Positions 1 to 8,649 of a stretch of DNA of 46,168 bases are shown piece after piece. The stretch comes from Limosilactobacillus oris DSM 4864 (lineage in GTDB: Bacteria > Bacillota > Bacilli > Lactobacillales > Lactobacillaceae). Below the pieces are notes generated by a model. That model worked only from the letters and a program-made list of their open reading frames with translations. It did not search any database and had not been told where the DNA came from. The translations under genes and the position numbers were made by a program. The DNA is taken from contig NZ_AZGE01000012.1 of assembly GCF_001434465.1 (NCBI RefSeq), positions 1-46,168 of the forward strand, read 5' to 3'. The first letter of the stretch is position 1. Each line of letters starts with the position of its first letter.

Positions 1-38
1 TATTAAAGAGGTTGAGTTAATTCCCAACCTCTTTTTTT
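1..38 (+). terminator. Terminator tail of the convergent-junction repeat (partial copy E)
   Basis: A perfect 10-bp stem (5-14 with 25-34, AAAGAGGTTG / CAACCTCTTT) with a 10-nt loop is followed by a T-run. The loop and flanks match the last part of the repeats at 12434, 32926 and 41115, so this is probably the 3' end of another copy cut by the window edge. It lies directly against the stop codon of the minus-strand TauE gene, and it may also terminate that gene because the A-run on the other side is symmetrical. Confidence 0.75.
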
Positions 39-918
39 ACATTCTAAACTTCTTACTTCCCTCAATCAGCATCAGCACGGAAGTGTATATCATTACTGCA
101 ATGACAAGCCACATCAATACCGTCAGATTAAGCGACTTAACAAACGTTACGGCAATCACAACACCAACACAACCAAAAAGGGTAATAGCAATTGAAGGCA
201 TCCGAGCATATTCATTCTTCTTAATAAATTCAGCTGCAGCAATTGGCATAGTCGAAGCACATGAAGACATCATGATTGGGAACGCAACAATTGGATTCAT
301 TCCTAGAAGATAAACCAATGCCATGCACGGCGCATATAGTCCAATCCCTGCCGACATTAATGCACCCAAAATACAGTTAACAGCACAAGCTACTACCAAT
401 TTCCAGCCATGAAAGCCAGTAGCAACGTTATTAGCACCTAATTTAGTAATTACCCCCGTGGCAGATAAAATCATTAAGACCGCAGTTACTGCTAAGGCAA
501 TTCCAACAATAATTTCAATCTTTTTTTCATCCAAACGTGAAACAATCTTAGCACCTGCGAACGAACCAATCATAGCAGCAATTACCATTGACAATAGCGT
601 CGTACCATCAACCTTAAAGTTGCCAATATATAAAAATGCTTCGGTCATTACCGGTAGTGCACACGCAACATTTAGTGTCCCCGGAAGGAGCTTATCGTTT
701 TTTAACGACTTGGTTAATTTTAATAGCATTGTCGTCGGTGCATAAGAACCAATTCCTAAAGAATCACAAAAATTAGTAAAAAAACCGATGACCCCAGTTA
801 CCAAGAAATTGCCGTCCTTGATTTGATTCCTATTAACAATCAAATCATGACCAAAAATAACGATCTGATAAACCGTTAGTATCCCTAATATGAGGATAGT
901 TATTAATTCCGCATTCAT
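37..918 (-). CDS. TauE/SafE family membrane permease
   Basis: This 293-residue protein is made almost wholly of hydrophobic segments (about eight), in two similar halves with Gly/Ala-rich helices, as in the TauE/SafE (DUF81) family. Members export or import small anions such as sulfite or sulfoacetate, but the substrate here cannot be told. The ATG is preceded by GAGAGGA. It is the third gene of a minus-strand operon: it begins 11 bp after the proline iminopeptidase stop, and the terminator at 4-37 closes the unit. Its codons and bases are clearly more AT-rich than those of the genes to its right, which may mark a more recent acquisition. Confidence 0.82.
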   Translation of the reverse strand: MNAELITILILGILTVYQIVIFGHDLIVNRNQIKDGNFLVTGVIGFFTNFCDSLGIGSYAPTTMLLKLTKSLKNDKLLPGTLNVACALPVMTEAFLYIGNFKVDGTTLLSMVIAAMIGSFAGAKIVSRLDEKKIEIIVGIALAVTAVLMILSATGVITKLGANNVATGFHGWKLVVACAVNCILGALMSAGIGLYAPCMALVYLLGMNPIVAFPIMMSSCASTMPIAAAEFIKKNEYARMPSIAITLFGCVGVVIAVTFVKSLNLTVLMWLVIAVMIYTSVLMLIEGSKKFRM

Positions 919-929
919 CTTCCTCTCTC

Positions 930-1835
930 CTAACTAACATTTTTCTTATCATTCATATCCAGCCAAGAAGCCAAAACGTGTAAATACTGCTCACGTTTTT
1001 CAACAAACGACATATGCCGGCAGCCTTCAAAAAGCTCCCACTTCGCATTGGGTAAACGATCATACATCGTTTTAGCTACATAGGGTGTACAAAGATCATC
1101 TGTCCCACTGGTAATCAACATCGGAATTTTAATTTTATGCAGCTGTTCAAGATAATCAAAGGATTGTAAATTACCAATTGGCGTATACTCATTTGGCCCC
1201 CAAGCTGTCAAATATGCTTGCTTTCCCTCACGCTTGGGTCGCAGAAGCGGTTCGGGATCCGTTGATGATAGTGGTGCATTACAATGCATTGCCATGAAAT
1301 GGTGATTGGCACTTTGATAATCACCATTTGTGAAGTCTTTTGTCTTTTCAGCCCGCCTAATTGCAGCCTGTTCATTATCAGGCATAAACTTGATCAACCG
1401 GTGAAGCTCCTTGCTCCACAACCAAGAAGCAGGAAGCGTACTTGCCAAGATTCCCGACAGCACTCCTCGTGGGTGGAGATCACATAAATACATAATTTCT
1501 AACATTCCACCCCAGGACTGACCAAGAAGGTGAATCCTGTCTAATTGCAGGAAATGCCGTAACGCAACTAACTCCTCCAACCATATTTGGGCCCGATAAA
1601 TTTCCGCCGCATGATTATCAGGACAGGATGATTGACCACAGCCAATCTGGTCATACATAATTAACTGACGCTGATTAGTTTCCGCCAATTCATCTAATAC
1701 TTCAAAATAATTATGCGTTGAGCCTGGCCCACCATGGATTAACACTAACGGTGCTTTCGTGGTGGCCTCGCCAACGATTCGATAGTATGTTTGATACTTT
1801 CCAAAGGGCATATAACCCGTTTGCACTTTTACCAT
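930..1835 (-). CDS. pepI: Proline iminopeptidase-type alpha/beta hydrolase
   Basis: This 301-residue enzyme belongs to the prolyl aminopeptidase / tricorn-interacting factor F1 group, which removes N-terminal proline from peptides in the cytoplasm. The sequence shows the oxyanion-hole motif HGGPG (34-38), the nucleophile elbow GQSWGG with Ser107, and a late Asp (GTDDLCTP) and His (GCRHMSF) that complete the triad. The length is usual for PepI of lactic acid bacteria. The ATG follows AAGGA and lies 12 bp downstream of the CPBP protease gene, so the two are co-transcribed. No signal peptide is seen. The hydrolase family is certain; proline specificity is inferred from HGGPG and overall similarity. 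Confidence 0.85.
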   Translation of the reverse strand: MVKVQTGYMPFGKYQTYYRIVGEATTKAPLVLIHGGPGSTHNYFEVLDELAETNQRQLIMYDQIGCGQSSCPDNHAAEIYRAQIWLEELVALRHFLQLDRIHLLGQSWGGMLEIMYLCDLHPRGVLSGILASTLPASWLWSKELHRLIKFMPDNEQAAIRRAEKTKDFTNGDYQSANHHFMAMHCNAPLSSTDPEPLLRPKREGKQAYLTAWGPNEYTPIGNLQSFDYLEQLHKIKIPMLITSGTDDLCTPYVAKTMYDRLPNAKWELFEGCRHMSFVEKREQYLHVLASWLDMNDKKNVS

Positions 1836-1847
1836 ACTTTTTCCTTC

Positions 1848-3038
1848 TTAATATCGAATCTGAAAGCCAAACCGCTGCTTATCCCCGGTTAACCGGGCAA
1901 CGTGGCGTTCCATTACGCGACGACGCTGCCCAAACATCATCAAAGCAGTCACCAGGATAAAGATGACCAGTTCGCCGGCAACAAACGACCAGTCAGCTAG
2001 GGTAACTTGACTCCCCTTTATAGTTGTCGTCCCCGTTGCCATAAAACTCAGCAGGTCAAAAAGGCCATGCATTACCATCGTTAACCACAACTGTCCAGTG
2101 TAGACATAAACAACTGCGAAAAAGAGTCCTAATCCTCCGGCAGCGACCACTTGAAAGACGGTCACACTCCAGGCTTGTTCAGCCACATTTGCCAAGTGTG
2201 CCAAGCCAAACAAAACACTACTGGTAGCCAACGCAAGCGGAAGGCGGTGTTGATAATGACGCCAGGCATAAAATAGAATCCCCAGAATTGCAAAGCGAAA
2301 AAGAGTTTCCTCGGCAACAGCAGCCCTAAAGGCCATAAGAAGAACCGACCAGTTGAGGCGGCGCAAGGACGGCATTCCGCCAGCATTTACCATCGTTATG
2401 AATAAGTCAAGCACTACTAGGCCAAGGAACAGCCACCAATTAAAGTCACCGCTCCAATGAGGCTTTAAACCCGGCCAGGATAGGTGCCAGGCCCGCATTG
2501 CCGTCATAATTAAAATAAAGTAGGCTCCCGCGCCCACCGCCCCCGTCGACAGTGTTTGCAATAAGAAATGATTATTGATTAAGTCAGTCGGCAAAGCAAT
2601 CAGCGGAATCAAGACAACCTGAAAGGTCAGTAACGCGAAAACAAAACGTTCTATGCTCAATTTCAGCTGCCCACCAATAACACTGGCAAAGGGCGCAAAC
2701 ATTAGCAGGTAGTAGATAATCATTAAGGAGACAACGCCGCGCGACGGTAGCCGCAGCAGGGTAATTATTTCCCGGGTAATAACATCCCAGGCAATCACTA
2801 AAATGAAGGGCTGCGGGACCCCTTGCAACCAGGCGTTCCCCCGTTGAACCACCGCCGGCAGCTGCGGGATCAATTCTACTAACAGGCCAATCAAAAGGAT
2901 GATGACCAACAGGAACAATCCACTCGCAACTCGCTGTCGGCCCATTTCAAAATTACGGACCATCATCATGGCCAACACTAATAGGGTTGTGCCAATCTGC
3001 ACCCGATACCAGATCCTCAAATAATCTCTTCCGGTCAT
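1848..3038 (-). CDS. CPBP (CAAX-type) intramembrane metalloprotease
   Basis: This 396-residue polytopic membrane protein has about eight to ten hydrophobic segments and a C-terminal CPBP/Abi domain. Its three hallmark motifs are visible: EETLFR (EExxxR), FGLAH (FxxxH) and a third His/Asp cluster, HGLFD. In lactobacilli such proteins are often linked to bacteriocin immunity or membrane protein processing, but no bacteriocin gene lies nearby. It heads the minus-strand operon with pepI and the TauE gene. The start is supported by AAAGGAAG upstream of the ATG. The long N-terminal membrane region before the CPBP domain is larger than in minimal members. Confidence 0.85.
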   Translation of the reverse strand: MTGRDYLRIWYRVQIGTTLLVLAMMMVRNFEMGRQRVASGLFLLVIILLIGLLVELIPQLPAVVQRGNAWLQGVPQPFILVIAWDVITREIITLLRLPSRGVVSLMIIYYLLMFAPFASVIGGQLKLSIERFVFALLTFQVVLIPLIALPTDLINNHFLLQTLSTGAVGAGAYFILIMTAMRAWHLSWPGLKPHWSGDFNWWLFLGLVVLDLFITMVNAGGMPSLRRLNWSVLLMAFRAAVAEETLFRFAILGILFYAWRHYQHRLPLALATSSVLFGLAHLANVAEQAWSVTVFQVVAAGGLGLFFAVVYVYTGQLWLTMVMHGLFDLLSFMATGTTTIKGSQVTLADWSFVAGELVIFILVTALMMFGQRRRVMERHVARLTGDKQRFGFQIRY

Positions 3039-3150
3039 ATAGGTTTCTTCCTTTCAGCTTAGATCTCGAAAATAATTGCTAGTATTGATGATAACAGAGT
3101 TTTTAACCGGTTTTAAGCAGAAATTAATAAAAGCACCATCCCTAACCATA

Positions 3151-3189
3151 AAAAAACTTCCAGCGCCATATTGACTCTGGAAGTTTTTT
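3151..3189. terminator. Symmetrical terminator after RNase J
   Basis: A 13-bp stem (3151-3163 with 3177-3189, centred on ACTTCCAG/CTGGAAGT) has an A-run on one side and a T-run on the other, so it can work on both strands. It ends the minus-strand RNase J transcript just after its stop codon. The CPBP operon begins about 110 bp further on. Confidence 0.85.
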
Positions 3190-3194
3190 ACAAT

Positions 3195-5030
3195 TTAAGC
3201 CTTCACAGCTTCTTCTTTCCGTTGCTGGCCATTCCCCTTTCCTTCATGCTTGGAATGGTTTGCTGGCCGCTTTTCATTTTCCTTCCCACGACGATTATGG
3301 TTGGGGTGGCGGTAATGATGGTTCTCAGAACGATTATTACCGTTCAGAATCGTTACCATTGGGATAATTACGGGCCGGCGACCAGTCCGCTCAAAGAGCA
3401 GCTTCTGCAGGCGGCTGACAATCGTCCGGTTTAATGCCCGCTGATCCACGTGCTTGTGGTTCTTGAAGGTATTCAGAATCGCCCAGAAGACTTCGTGGTT
3501 AGCAGCCTTAATCAGCTCTTGCGACTCGTGCATGTAGACAAAGCCCCGCGAAACAATATCAGGACCGGCAACGATTTGGTAGTCCTTGAGGTCAACCACC
3601 GCAATGGCCGTCACAACCCCTTCTTCGGACAGCAGACGCCGTTCACGAATTTCTGGGTTACCAACCGTATCACCAGCATCCCGACCATCAATGTACACAT
3701 CACTGACGCTGTCGATGTGGTCGGCAATCCGGCAACTATCCTTGGTCAGGGCCAAAACATCCCCGTTAGCCAGGATAAAGCTGTTCTCCCGCGGCACCCC
3801 AGTCAGTTCAGCCAGCTTGGTGTGAATCTTTTGCATCCGGTATTCCCCGTGGACTGGTGCAAAGAACTTTGGCTTCATCAAGCGAAGCATGAATTCTTCA
3901 TCAATCTGGCCACCGTGTCCCGAAGTGTGGATATTATTAACGTAACCGTGGATGACGTTGGCGCCACTTTCTTCCAGTTTGTTAATCAAAGCGTTGACGC
4001 TGGTGGTGTTCCCTGGAATTGGGTTACTGGAGAAGACCACCGTATCGTCCGGCTGGATGGTAATCTGCCGGTGGGTCCCGTTGGCAATCCGGCTCAATGC
4101 AGCCATCGGTTCACCCTGGGAACCAGTACACATGATCAAAACTTTCTCCGGCGGGTAGTTGTTAATTTCATTCTGGTCGATCAGGGCATCCTCCGGGATA
4201 TTAAGGTAGCCCAGTTCCTGCCCCGCGGCAATCGCGTTTTCCATACTCCGGCCAAAGACCGCAATCTTCCGGCCCTGAGCAATTGCGGCGTCCGAGGCTT
4301 CCCGGAGCCGGTAAACATTGGAAGCGAAGGAAGCGAAAATAATCCGGCCCTTAATTCGTTCAAAAATCCGCCGAATGTGAATATCGACCCAGCGCTCGGA
4401 CTTGGTAAACTGCGGCCGCTCCGCGTTCGTACTATCAGACGTCAAAAGCAGAACGCCTTCATCACCGAGCTTAGCCATCTGTTGCAGGTTAGGACCCGGT
4501 AGACCACCAACCGGCGTCAGGTCAAACTTGAAGTCCCCGGTCTGGATGATGGTACCCTGTGGGGTGTGAACAGCAACCCCCAGGGTGTCGGGAATTGAGT
4601 GGGTCGTCCGGAAGAAGCTGACCCAGAGCTTCTTGAAGTGCACTTCGTCAAATTCGTTGATTTCGTGCAACTCCGCATTCCGCAAGAGGTGCTTTTCTTC
4701 CAGCTTCCCCTTGATCAAGGACATTGCAAACGGCCCCGCGTAAATTGGTGCATTGACCTTCTGCAAGAAGAACGGCAGACCCCCAATGTGGTCTTCGTGA
4801 CCGTGGGTGATAAAAATCCCCTTGATCTTGTCCTTGTTTTCAATCAGGTAGTCGTAATTCTGGATAACGTAATCGACCCCGAGCAGTTCGTCCTCTGGGA
4901 AGAGGACCCCGCAGTCAATGATGATGATTTCATCCTGAAACTGAACACAGTACATGTTCTTACCAATTTCACCTAGGCCCCCCATTGCATAAAAGGCCAC
5001 TTCATTATTCTTAATCTTTAATTTTGCCAT
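3195..5030 (-). CDS. rnj: Ribonuclease J (J1-type)
   Basis: This 611-residue metallo-beta-lactamase/beta-CASP nuclease matures and degrades RNA with 5'-exonuclease and endonuclease activity. It has the intact metal motif HGHEDH (76-81) and other family blocks such as GRSMENA, CTGSQGEP and HTSGHGG. The HGHEDHIGG form fits RNase J1; J2 enzymes carry a changed motif there. The last 50 or so residues form a low-complexity basic tail rich in Asn, His, Arg and Lys that typical J1 proteins lack. I start at the ATG at 5030 (MAKLKIK), preceded by AAAGGT. An in-frame ATG 15 codons upstream has no good ribosome site and adds a segment absent from homologues. Confidence 0.92.
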   Translation of the reverse strand: MAKLKIKNNEVAFYAMGGLGEIGKNMYCVQFQDEIIIIDCGVLFPEDELLGVDYVIQNYDYLIENKDKIKGIFITHGHEDHIGGLPFFLQKVNAPIYAGPFAMSLIKGKLEEKHLLRNAELHEINEFDEVHFKKLWVSFFRTTHSIPDTLGVAVHTPQGTIIQTGDFKFDLTPVGGLPGPNLQQMAKLGDEGVLLLTSDSTNAERPQFTKSERWVDIHIRRIFERIKGRIIFASFASNVYRLREASDAAIAQGRKIAVFGRSMENAIAAGQELGYLNIPEDALIDQNEINNYPPEKVLIMCTGSQGEPMAALSRIANGTHRQITIQPDDTVVFSSNPIPGNTTSVNALINKLEESGANVIHGYVNNIHTSGHGGQIDEEFMLRLMKPKFFAPVHGEYRMQKIHTKLAELTGVPRENSFILANGDVLALTKDSCRIADHIDSVSDVYIDGRDAGDTVGNPEIRERRLLSEEGVVTAIAVVDLKDYQIVAGPDIVSRGFVYMHESQELIKAANHEVFWAILNTFKNHKHVDQRALNRTIVSRLQKLLFERTGRRPVIIPMVTILNGNNRSENHHYRHPNHNRRGKENEKRPANHSKHEGKGNGQQRKEEAVKA

Positions 5031-5415
5031 AGTACCTTTCTTTCCTTTATCGATTTTTATTAACGTTACTGTCATAACGGAAAAATCAGTAAGCTAAAAG
5101 AGCCGCTTTGTCTGCACAAGGTCGGCAACGAGTATTCATTTAGCTAATTACTATCATTTAAAATCCGTACGTAAAACTAAGTTTATTTTAACACATCTCT
5201 GGGGTTAGGGGTAGTAAAAGAGCAAGTGCCGGAAATCCCCTTAGCTAGATAACCGTGAGCAACGCAAAACGCAAACAGGCTCCAGTGCCCGGCAAAGGCC
5301 GAACCCTGAAGCCCTACTTATATTTCCTATTCGTACCGTCGCGAGTATCGCCAAATCGCTGGCTTTAGGGTGGAGTGAGATGGTACCATCCCCCATTCCG
5401 TCTTCAGCCTTAGAA
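5031..5415. other. 385-bp intergenic region with unexplained secondary structure
   Basis: No convincing gene fills this stretch; short frames here lack ribosome sites and family features. The part nearest RNase J (5040-5200) is AT-rich and presumably holds its leader and promoter. From about 5200 to 5410 the DNA is GC-rich and foldable. CCCTGAAGCC (5304-5313) can pair with GGCTTTAGGG (5361-5370), with CTCCA (5280-5284) and TGGAG (5371-5375) extending it around a small CGGC-AAAG-GCCG hairpin. The match is better on the plus strand (G-U wobble) than on the minus strand (A-C mismatch). I do not recognise it as 6S, SRP, RNase P, tmRNA or a T-box. Confidence 0.4.
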
Positions 5416-5763
5416 TCAGTCTTCCGTCGGCAATTCTTCTTCCTGACTTTCCCAAGCTGTTTGCCAGTCCTCGACCGGCTCACCATCATCAGTAAAATTA
5501 ATTGCCGGCAGCTTGGCTAGTATTTCTTCATAGTACGGCTTAGAAAGGCGTAGGCTCTCCGCTACCAACTCTCCCCGGCCCATAAAACTGTTCTGGTCAA
5601 GAATCTCGTTAATGGAACTGATGAGGCCGTTATCGACTTCGGACCCGAGGATTTCCAAGCTCTCCCGCTTGTACTGGTCCACGTAAAAGGCAATAAATGA
5701 CTTTAAGGCCGTTGCTTGGGCGTCCGCGCTTAAATCCTGATAACTCTTTCCTTCTGTACTCAC
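5416..5763 (-). CDS. Small acidic protein of unknown function
   Basis: This 115-residue, strongly acidic soluble protein has no membrane segment or signal peptide and an acidic C-terminus ending PTED. The start is GTG, with AAAGGGAAG nine bases upstream, and there is no better start. I do not recognise a family. It is mostly helical in character (long amphipathic stretches such as the one around residues 20-55). It lies between the MerR gene and the structured intergenic region on the same strand as RNase J, but about 385 bp separates them. It has normal codon use, so it is likely a real gene. Confidence 0.7.
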   Translation of the reverse strand: MSTEGKSYQDLSADAQATALKSFIAFYVDQYKRESLEILGSEVDNGLISSINEILDQNSFMGRGELVAESLRLSKPYYEEILAKLPAINFTDDGEPVEDWQTAWESQEEELPTED

Positions 5764-5821
5764 AAATACCGCTTCCCTTTCTTAACTTTACATCCACCAT
5801 ACCACAAACAACGGATCTTGG

Positions 5822-6268
5822 TTAGCCGCGGTCCTTACTTACCGGCCGGCTGTAAAGTCTGGTTCCGTCTTGATCGACAATTGCGTAAACTTCCTTCTCA
5901 GGGTCATTTGCCAAGGTCCCCAGAGCAACTTCCCCCTTCTTCGGTCCCAGCTGCGTAATCGCCTTGACCTGGTCGGCAATAAAAGTTCGAAAAATCTTCC
6001 CCAGCTCCTGACGCTCCCGTTCCTTTTTCACCGCGGTTGCCAGGGTAAAGCCCTGGTCAAGAAAATATTTGATCGTTGCCACCCGAAAAAGGGTCAGAAA
6101 ACTAAAGTAGTGGTTCTTATTCTTATCACTCTGCTTTGATGAAATATAGCCCTTTCGTTCCCAGTAACGAATCTGGCTCGTCGAGACCCCCGTCACGTGG
6201 GCTAGTTCGGTCATGCTAATCCGTAAATGATCATTAGTAATCAACTGTCGAAACTGTTTCCCCAGCAC
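5822..6268 (-). CDS. MerR family transcriptional regulator
   Basis: This 148-residue protein has an N-terminal MerR winged helix-turn-helix (MTELAHVTGVSTSQIRYWER, then KGYI) and a C-terminal helical part that lacks the cysteines of metal sensors. I start at the GTG at 6268, because GGAGGAGA lies six bases upstream. The ATG 12 codons earlier has no ribosome site and would add an odd leader (MKMNYY). It is divergent from the MFS-DUF4811 operon and a palindrome lies in the shared region, so it most likely controls the pump and perhaps itself. The inducer is unknown. Confidence 0.85.
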   Translation of the reverse strand: MLGKQFRQLITNDHLRISMTELAHVTGVSTSQIRYWERKGYISSKQSDKNKNHYFSFLTLFRVATIKYFLDQGFTLATAVKKERERQELGKIFRTFIADQVKAITQLGPKKGEVALGTLANDPEKEVYAIVDQDGTRLYSRPVSKDRG

Positions 6269-6327
6269 TTTGTCTCCTCCAATACAGTAATAATTCATTT
6301 TCATATTTTAACGATTATCAGCCATTC

Positions 6328-6368
6328 TTGTCAAATTATTTGACAAAGATACTAAATAGTCTTATCAT
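6328..6368 (+). promoter_or_regulatory. MFS operon promoter with overlapping palindromic operator
   Basis: A 9-1-9 perfect palindrome, TTGTCAAAT-T-ATTTGACAA (6328-6346), contains the -35 box TTGACA (6340-6345). After a 17-bp spacer comes TATCAT (6363-6368) as -10. The MerR-family gene starts 60 bp to the left in the opposite direction. Overlap with the -35, and a normal 17-bp spacer rather than the 19-20 bp of classical MerR-activated promoters, suggests repression here. That last point is inference. Confidence 0.65.
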
Positions 6369-6406
6369 TCATACTCGTTAACTTTCCTGGAAAAGAGGTT
6401 TTATCT

Positions 6407-7909
6407 GTGAATGACGCTGAACAAGCTACCCTTGACATCAACGGCCGCCCCTATAACCGGCAGCTGATGGTCATCGTCCTCCTCATCGGTGCTTTCTGCA
6501 CAATTCTTAACCAGACCATTCTCTCGACTGCCTTTCCGGCCCTGATGGATGCTTTTGACATCAGTACGTCGACCGTTCAATGGCTGACGACTGGCTTTTT
6601 GATGGTCAACGGAATCATGATTCCCATCTCCGCCTTTTTAAGCAGCCGTTTCAACACCAAGGGACTCTTTGTGATCGCAATGGTTATCTTTGAAGTCGGA
6701 ACGGTGATGGCCTGGTTGGCACCATCATTCCCCGTCCTGCTGGCAGCCCGCTTGGTTCAGGCCGTCGGGGTTGGGATCAACATGCCCCTGATGCAAAACA
6801 TCATGCTAACCATTTACCCACCGGAGAAGCGGGGGGCCGCAATGGGAATTAACGGGCTGGTCATCGGCCTGGCCCCCGCGATCGGGCCTACTCTCTCTGG
6901 ATGGGTCATTGACAATTTCAGCTGGCGCTGGCTCTTCGGAATGATTGTTCCAATTGCCGGGGTCGTTATTGTTGCCAGCTTCTTCTTGGTAAAGAACGTC
7001 ATTCCGAACAATAAGCCGCACCTGGACTGGCTGTCAGTGATTCTGTCCACCGCCGGCTTCGGCAGTATGCTCTACGGCTTTTCTAGTGTCGGTGATAAGG
7101 GCTGGACAGACCCGGTCGTCCTCGCTTCCATTATCATCGGGGCTATCTTAGTCATCTTCCTGGTATTGCGGCAGAACAAGCTCGACGAACCCTTCCTGGA
7201 ATTCAAGGTTTTCGCCAGTGGTGAATTTACCCTCGCCACCATTTTAAGTTCCATCGTCATGATGGCCATGGTGGGGGTCGAACTTGTTATCCCACTCTAC
7301 CTGCAGATTATTCACGGTATGTCAGCTTTCCATTCTGGGTTAACCCTCCTATTTGGGGCCCTGCTGATGGGAATTATGAGCCCGATTACCGGGAACCTCT
7401 TTGACCGCCACGGGGCCAAGCGGTTGGCAGTTACCGGGATGTTCATCCTAACCGTTGGGACCCTGCCGTTCGCATTTATTACCCGGGAAACACCGACTAT
7501 CTATATCATCTTCCTATACGCCGTCCGGATGTTTGGGATTTCAATGGTCATGATGCCGGTTACTACCGCCGGGATGAACTCCCTGCCATTTAACCTGATT
7601 TCCCACGGGACCGCCGTCAACAACACGATCCGCCAAGTTGCTACTTCCGTGGGAACAGCCATTATGATTTCTGTCCTGACCAACGTTACCAACAACAGCA
7701 AACCGGCGCACACCCTGCTCGAACAATCGCCACTGCAATACAAGTCACAGATGTTTGACGCGACCCTGCAGGGCTACCACGCCGCCTTCTGGTTTGCAGT
7801 CGGGTTTGCACTAGTCGGTCTTGCCTTGACCTTCCTGGTAACGAGCGGTAACGGAATTCACCTTGAGCTGGACTCCAAAGACATTAAGGAAGGGGCTGAT
7901 AAGCAATGA
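6407..7909 (+). CDS. DHA2 family MFS multidrug transporter (14 TM)
   Basis: This 500-residue major facilitator has the hallmarks of the EmrB/QacA/LmrB group: about fourteen hydrophobic helices, an early LNQTILSTAFPALM segment, the TVQWLTTGFLM helix, and motif C-like GLVIGLAPAIGPTLSG. Such proteins export drugs or bile-like compounds by proton antiport. The start is GTG, with GAGGT eight bases upstream. It shares a 4-bp ATGA overlap with the DUF4811 gene, so the two are translationally coupled. The divergent MerR regulator and the palindrome in the promoter point to inducible expression. The substrate is unknown. Confidence 0.88.
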   Translation: MNDAEQATLDINGRPYNRQLMVIVLLIGAFCTILNQTILSTAFPALMDAFDISTSTVQWLTTGFLMVNGIMIPISAFLSSRFNTKGLFVIAMVIFEVGTVMAWLAPSFPVLLAARLVQAVGVGINMPLMQNIMLTIYPPEKRGAAMGINGLVIGLAPAIGPTLSGWVIDNFSWRWLFGMIVPIAGVVIVASFFLVKNVIPNNKPHLDWLSVILSTAGFGSMLYGFSSVGDKGWTDPVVLASIIIGAILVIFLVLRQNKLDEPFLEFKVFASGEFTLATILSSIVMMAMVGVELVIPLYLQIIHGMSAFHSGLTLLFGALLMGIMSPITGNLFDRHGAKRLAVTGMFILTVGTLPFAFITRETPTIYIIFLYAVRMFGISMVMMPVTTAGMNSLPFNLISHGTAVNNTIRQVATSVGTAIMISVLTNVTNNSKPAHTLLEQSPLQYKSQMFDATLQGYHAAFWFAVGFALVGLALTFLVTSGNGIHLELDSKDIKEGADKQ

Positions 7910-8634
7910 TCATTATCATCATGTTTGGCGCAGCAATCGCAATGTTTGCCAGCATCATGTTCATCGAACGCCGGGTTCCCCAGCTAATCTTATCTACGCT
8001 CTGTGGACTGCTCTTTGTCGGCTCAACCCTCGTAATGACCCTCAATTACAGCCACCACTTTGGAATGCACCAGGTAACGACCACGACCCGCAAGTCAATT
8101 TACTCGGCTTCTAACTCTACTATGCCGTTAGCCCTCTACCAGCCAGTTGGTAGCAGTGGTCGCGACGACGTGTATATTTACAACGTTCAGGAACGGCAAA
8201 AGACAGCTAACCACACCCAGGCCAACGAGTTCACGACAAGTAAAATCAAGTGGACAGACCGGGCAACCCCCGAGCTGGTAACCACGGAAACCCGCTGGCG
8301 CTATAACAATAGCTTCTTCGCCGCTCTCTACATGTGGTCCGGGATGGACGGGACCCTGGTCAAGCGGACGAATACCTTGGAATACCCCCGCACCTACGTT
8401 AAGCTGACGGTTAAACAGGCGGACCGACTGAAGAAGATCGCCCAGTCACCAGCCGCTAAGCAGGCTCAGGCAAGGGCGCAACAGCAGGGCAAGACCGCGG
8501 TTGCCAGTGCCGTCCAAGCGGCGTTAGCAAAGAACCCCCACATGACTGCCCAGCAGATTCAACAGGTTTCACAACAAGCCGAACAGCGGCTGCAGGGCCA
8601 GATGGTCAAAGAGATGCTGAAAAGCACTAAGTAA
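7906..8634 (+). CDS. DUF4811 membrane-anchored protein
   Basis: This 242-residue protein has two N-terminal transmembrane helices (about residues 2-20 and 28-46), then a soluble, probably extracytoplasmic, beta-rich part, and a Gln/Ala-rich C-terminal helix that may form a coiled coil (residues about 180-235). In lactic acid bacteria DUF4811 proteins regularly follow a DHA2 MFS gene, as here, which suggests an accessory role for the pump. Its biochemical function is not known. The start overlaps the MFS stop (ATGA). The terminator at 8650 ends the operon. Confidence 0.85.
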   Translation: MIIIIMFGAAIAMFASIMFIERRVPQLILSTLCGLLFVGSTLVMTLNYSHHFGMHQVTTTTRKSIYSASNSTMPLALYQPVGSSGRDDVYIYNVQERQKTANHTQANEFTTSKIKWTDRATPELVTTETRWRYNNSFFAALYMWSGMDGTLVKRTNTLEYPRTYVKLTVKQADRLKKIAQSPAAKQAQARAQQQGKTAVASAVQAALAKNPHMTAQQIQQVSQQAEQRLQGQMVKEMLKSTK

Positions 8635-8649
8635 ACCTAGTAACAGTAA

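Noticed and set aside
3450-4502. Long open frame on the plus strand opposite RNase J
   Set aside because: It lies wholly antisense to a clear RNase J gene, has no family features and comes from codon bias in GC-rich DNA. The same applies to the antisense frames at 35267-36193, 11677-12405 and 20479-21480.
5365-5400. T-box-like sequence GGGTGG...GGTACC
   Set aside because: The T-box core needs a continuous GGGTGGNACCGCG-type motif. Here the parts are split by several bases, and there is no aminoacyl-tRNA synthetase or amino acid gene downstream on that strand.
5241-5489. 82-codon minus-strand frame covering the structured intergenic region
   Set aside because: It overlaps the end of the small acidic protein gene in another frame, has no ribosome site and has a low-complexity, Arg/Ser/Cys-rich product typical of non-coding GC-rich DNA.
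6269-6304. ATG start at 6304 for the MerR gene
   Set aside because: It has no ribosome site, whereas the GTG at 6268 has GGAGGAGA at ideal distance.
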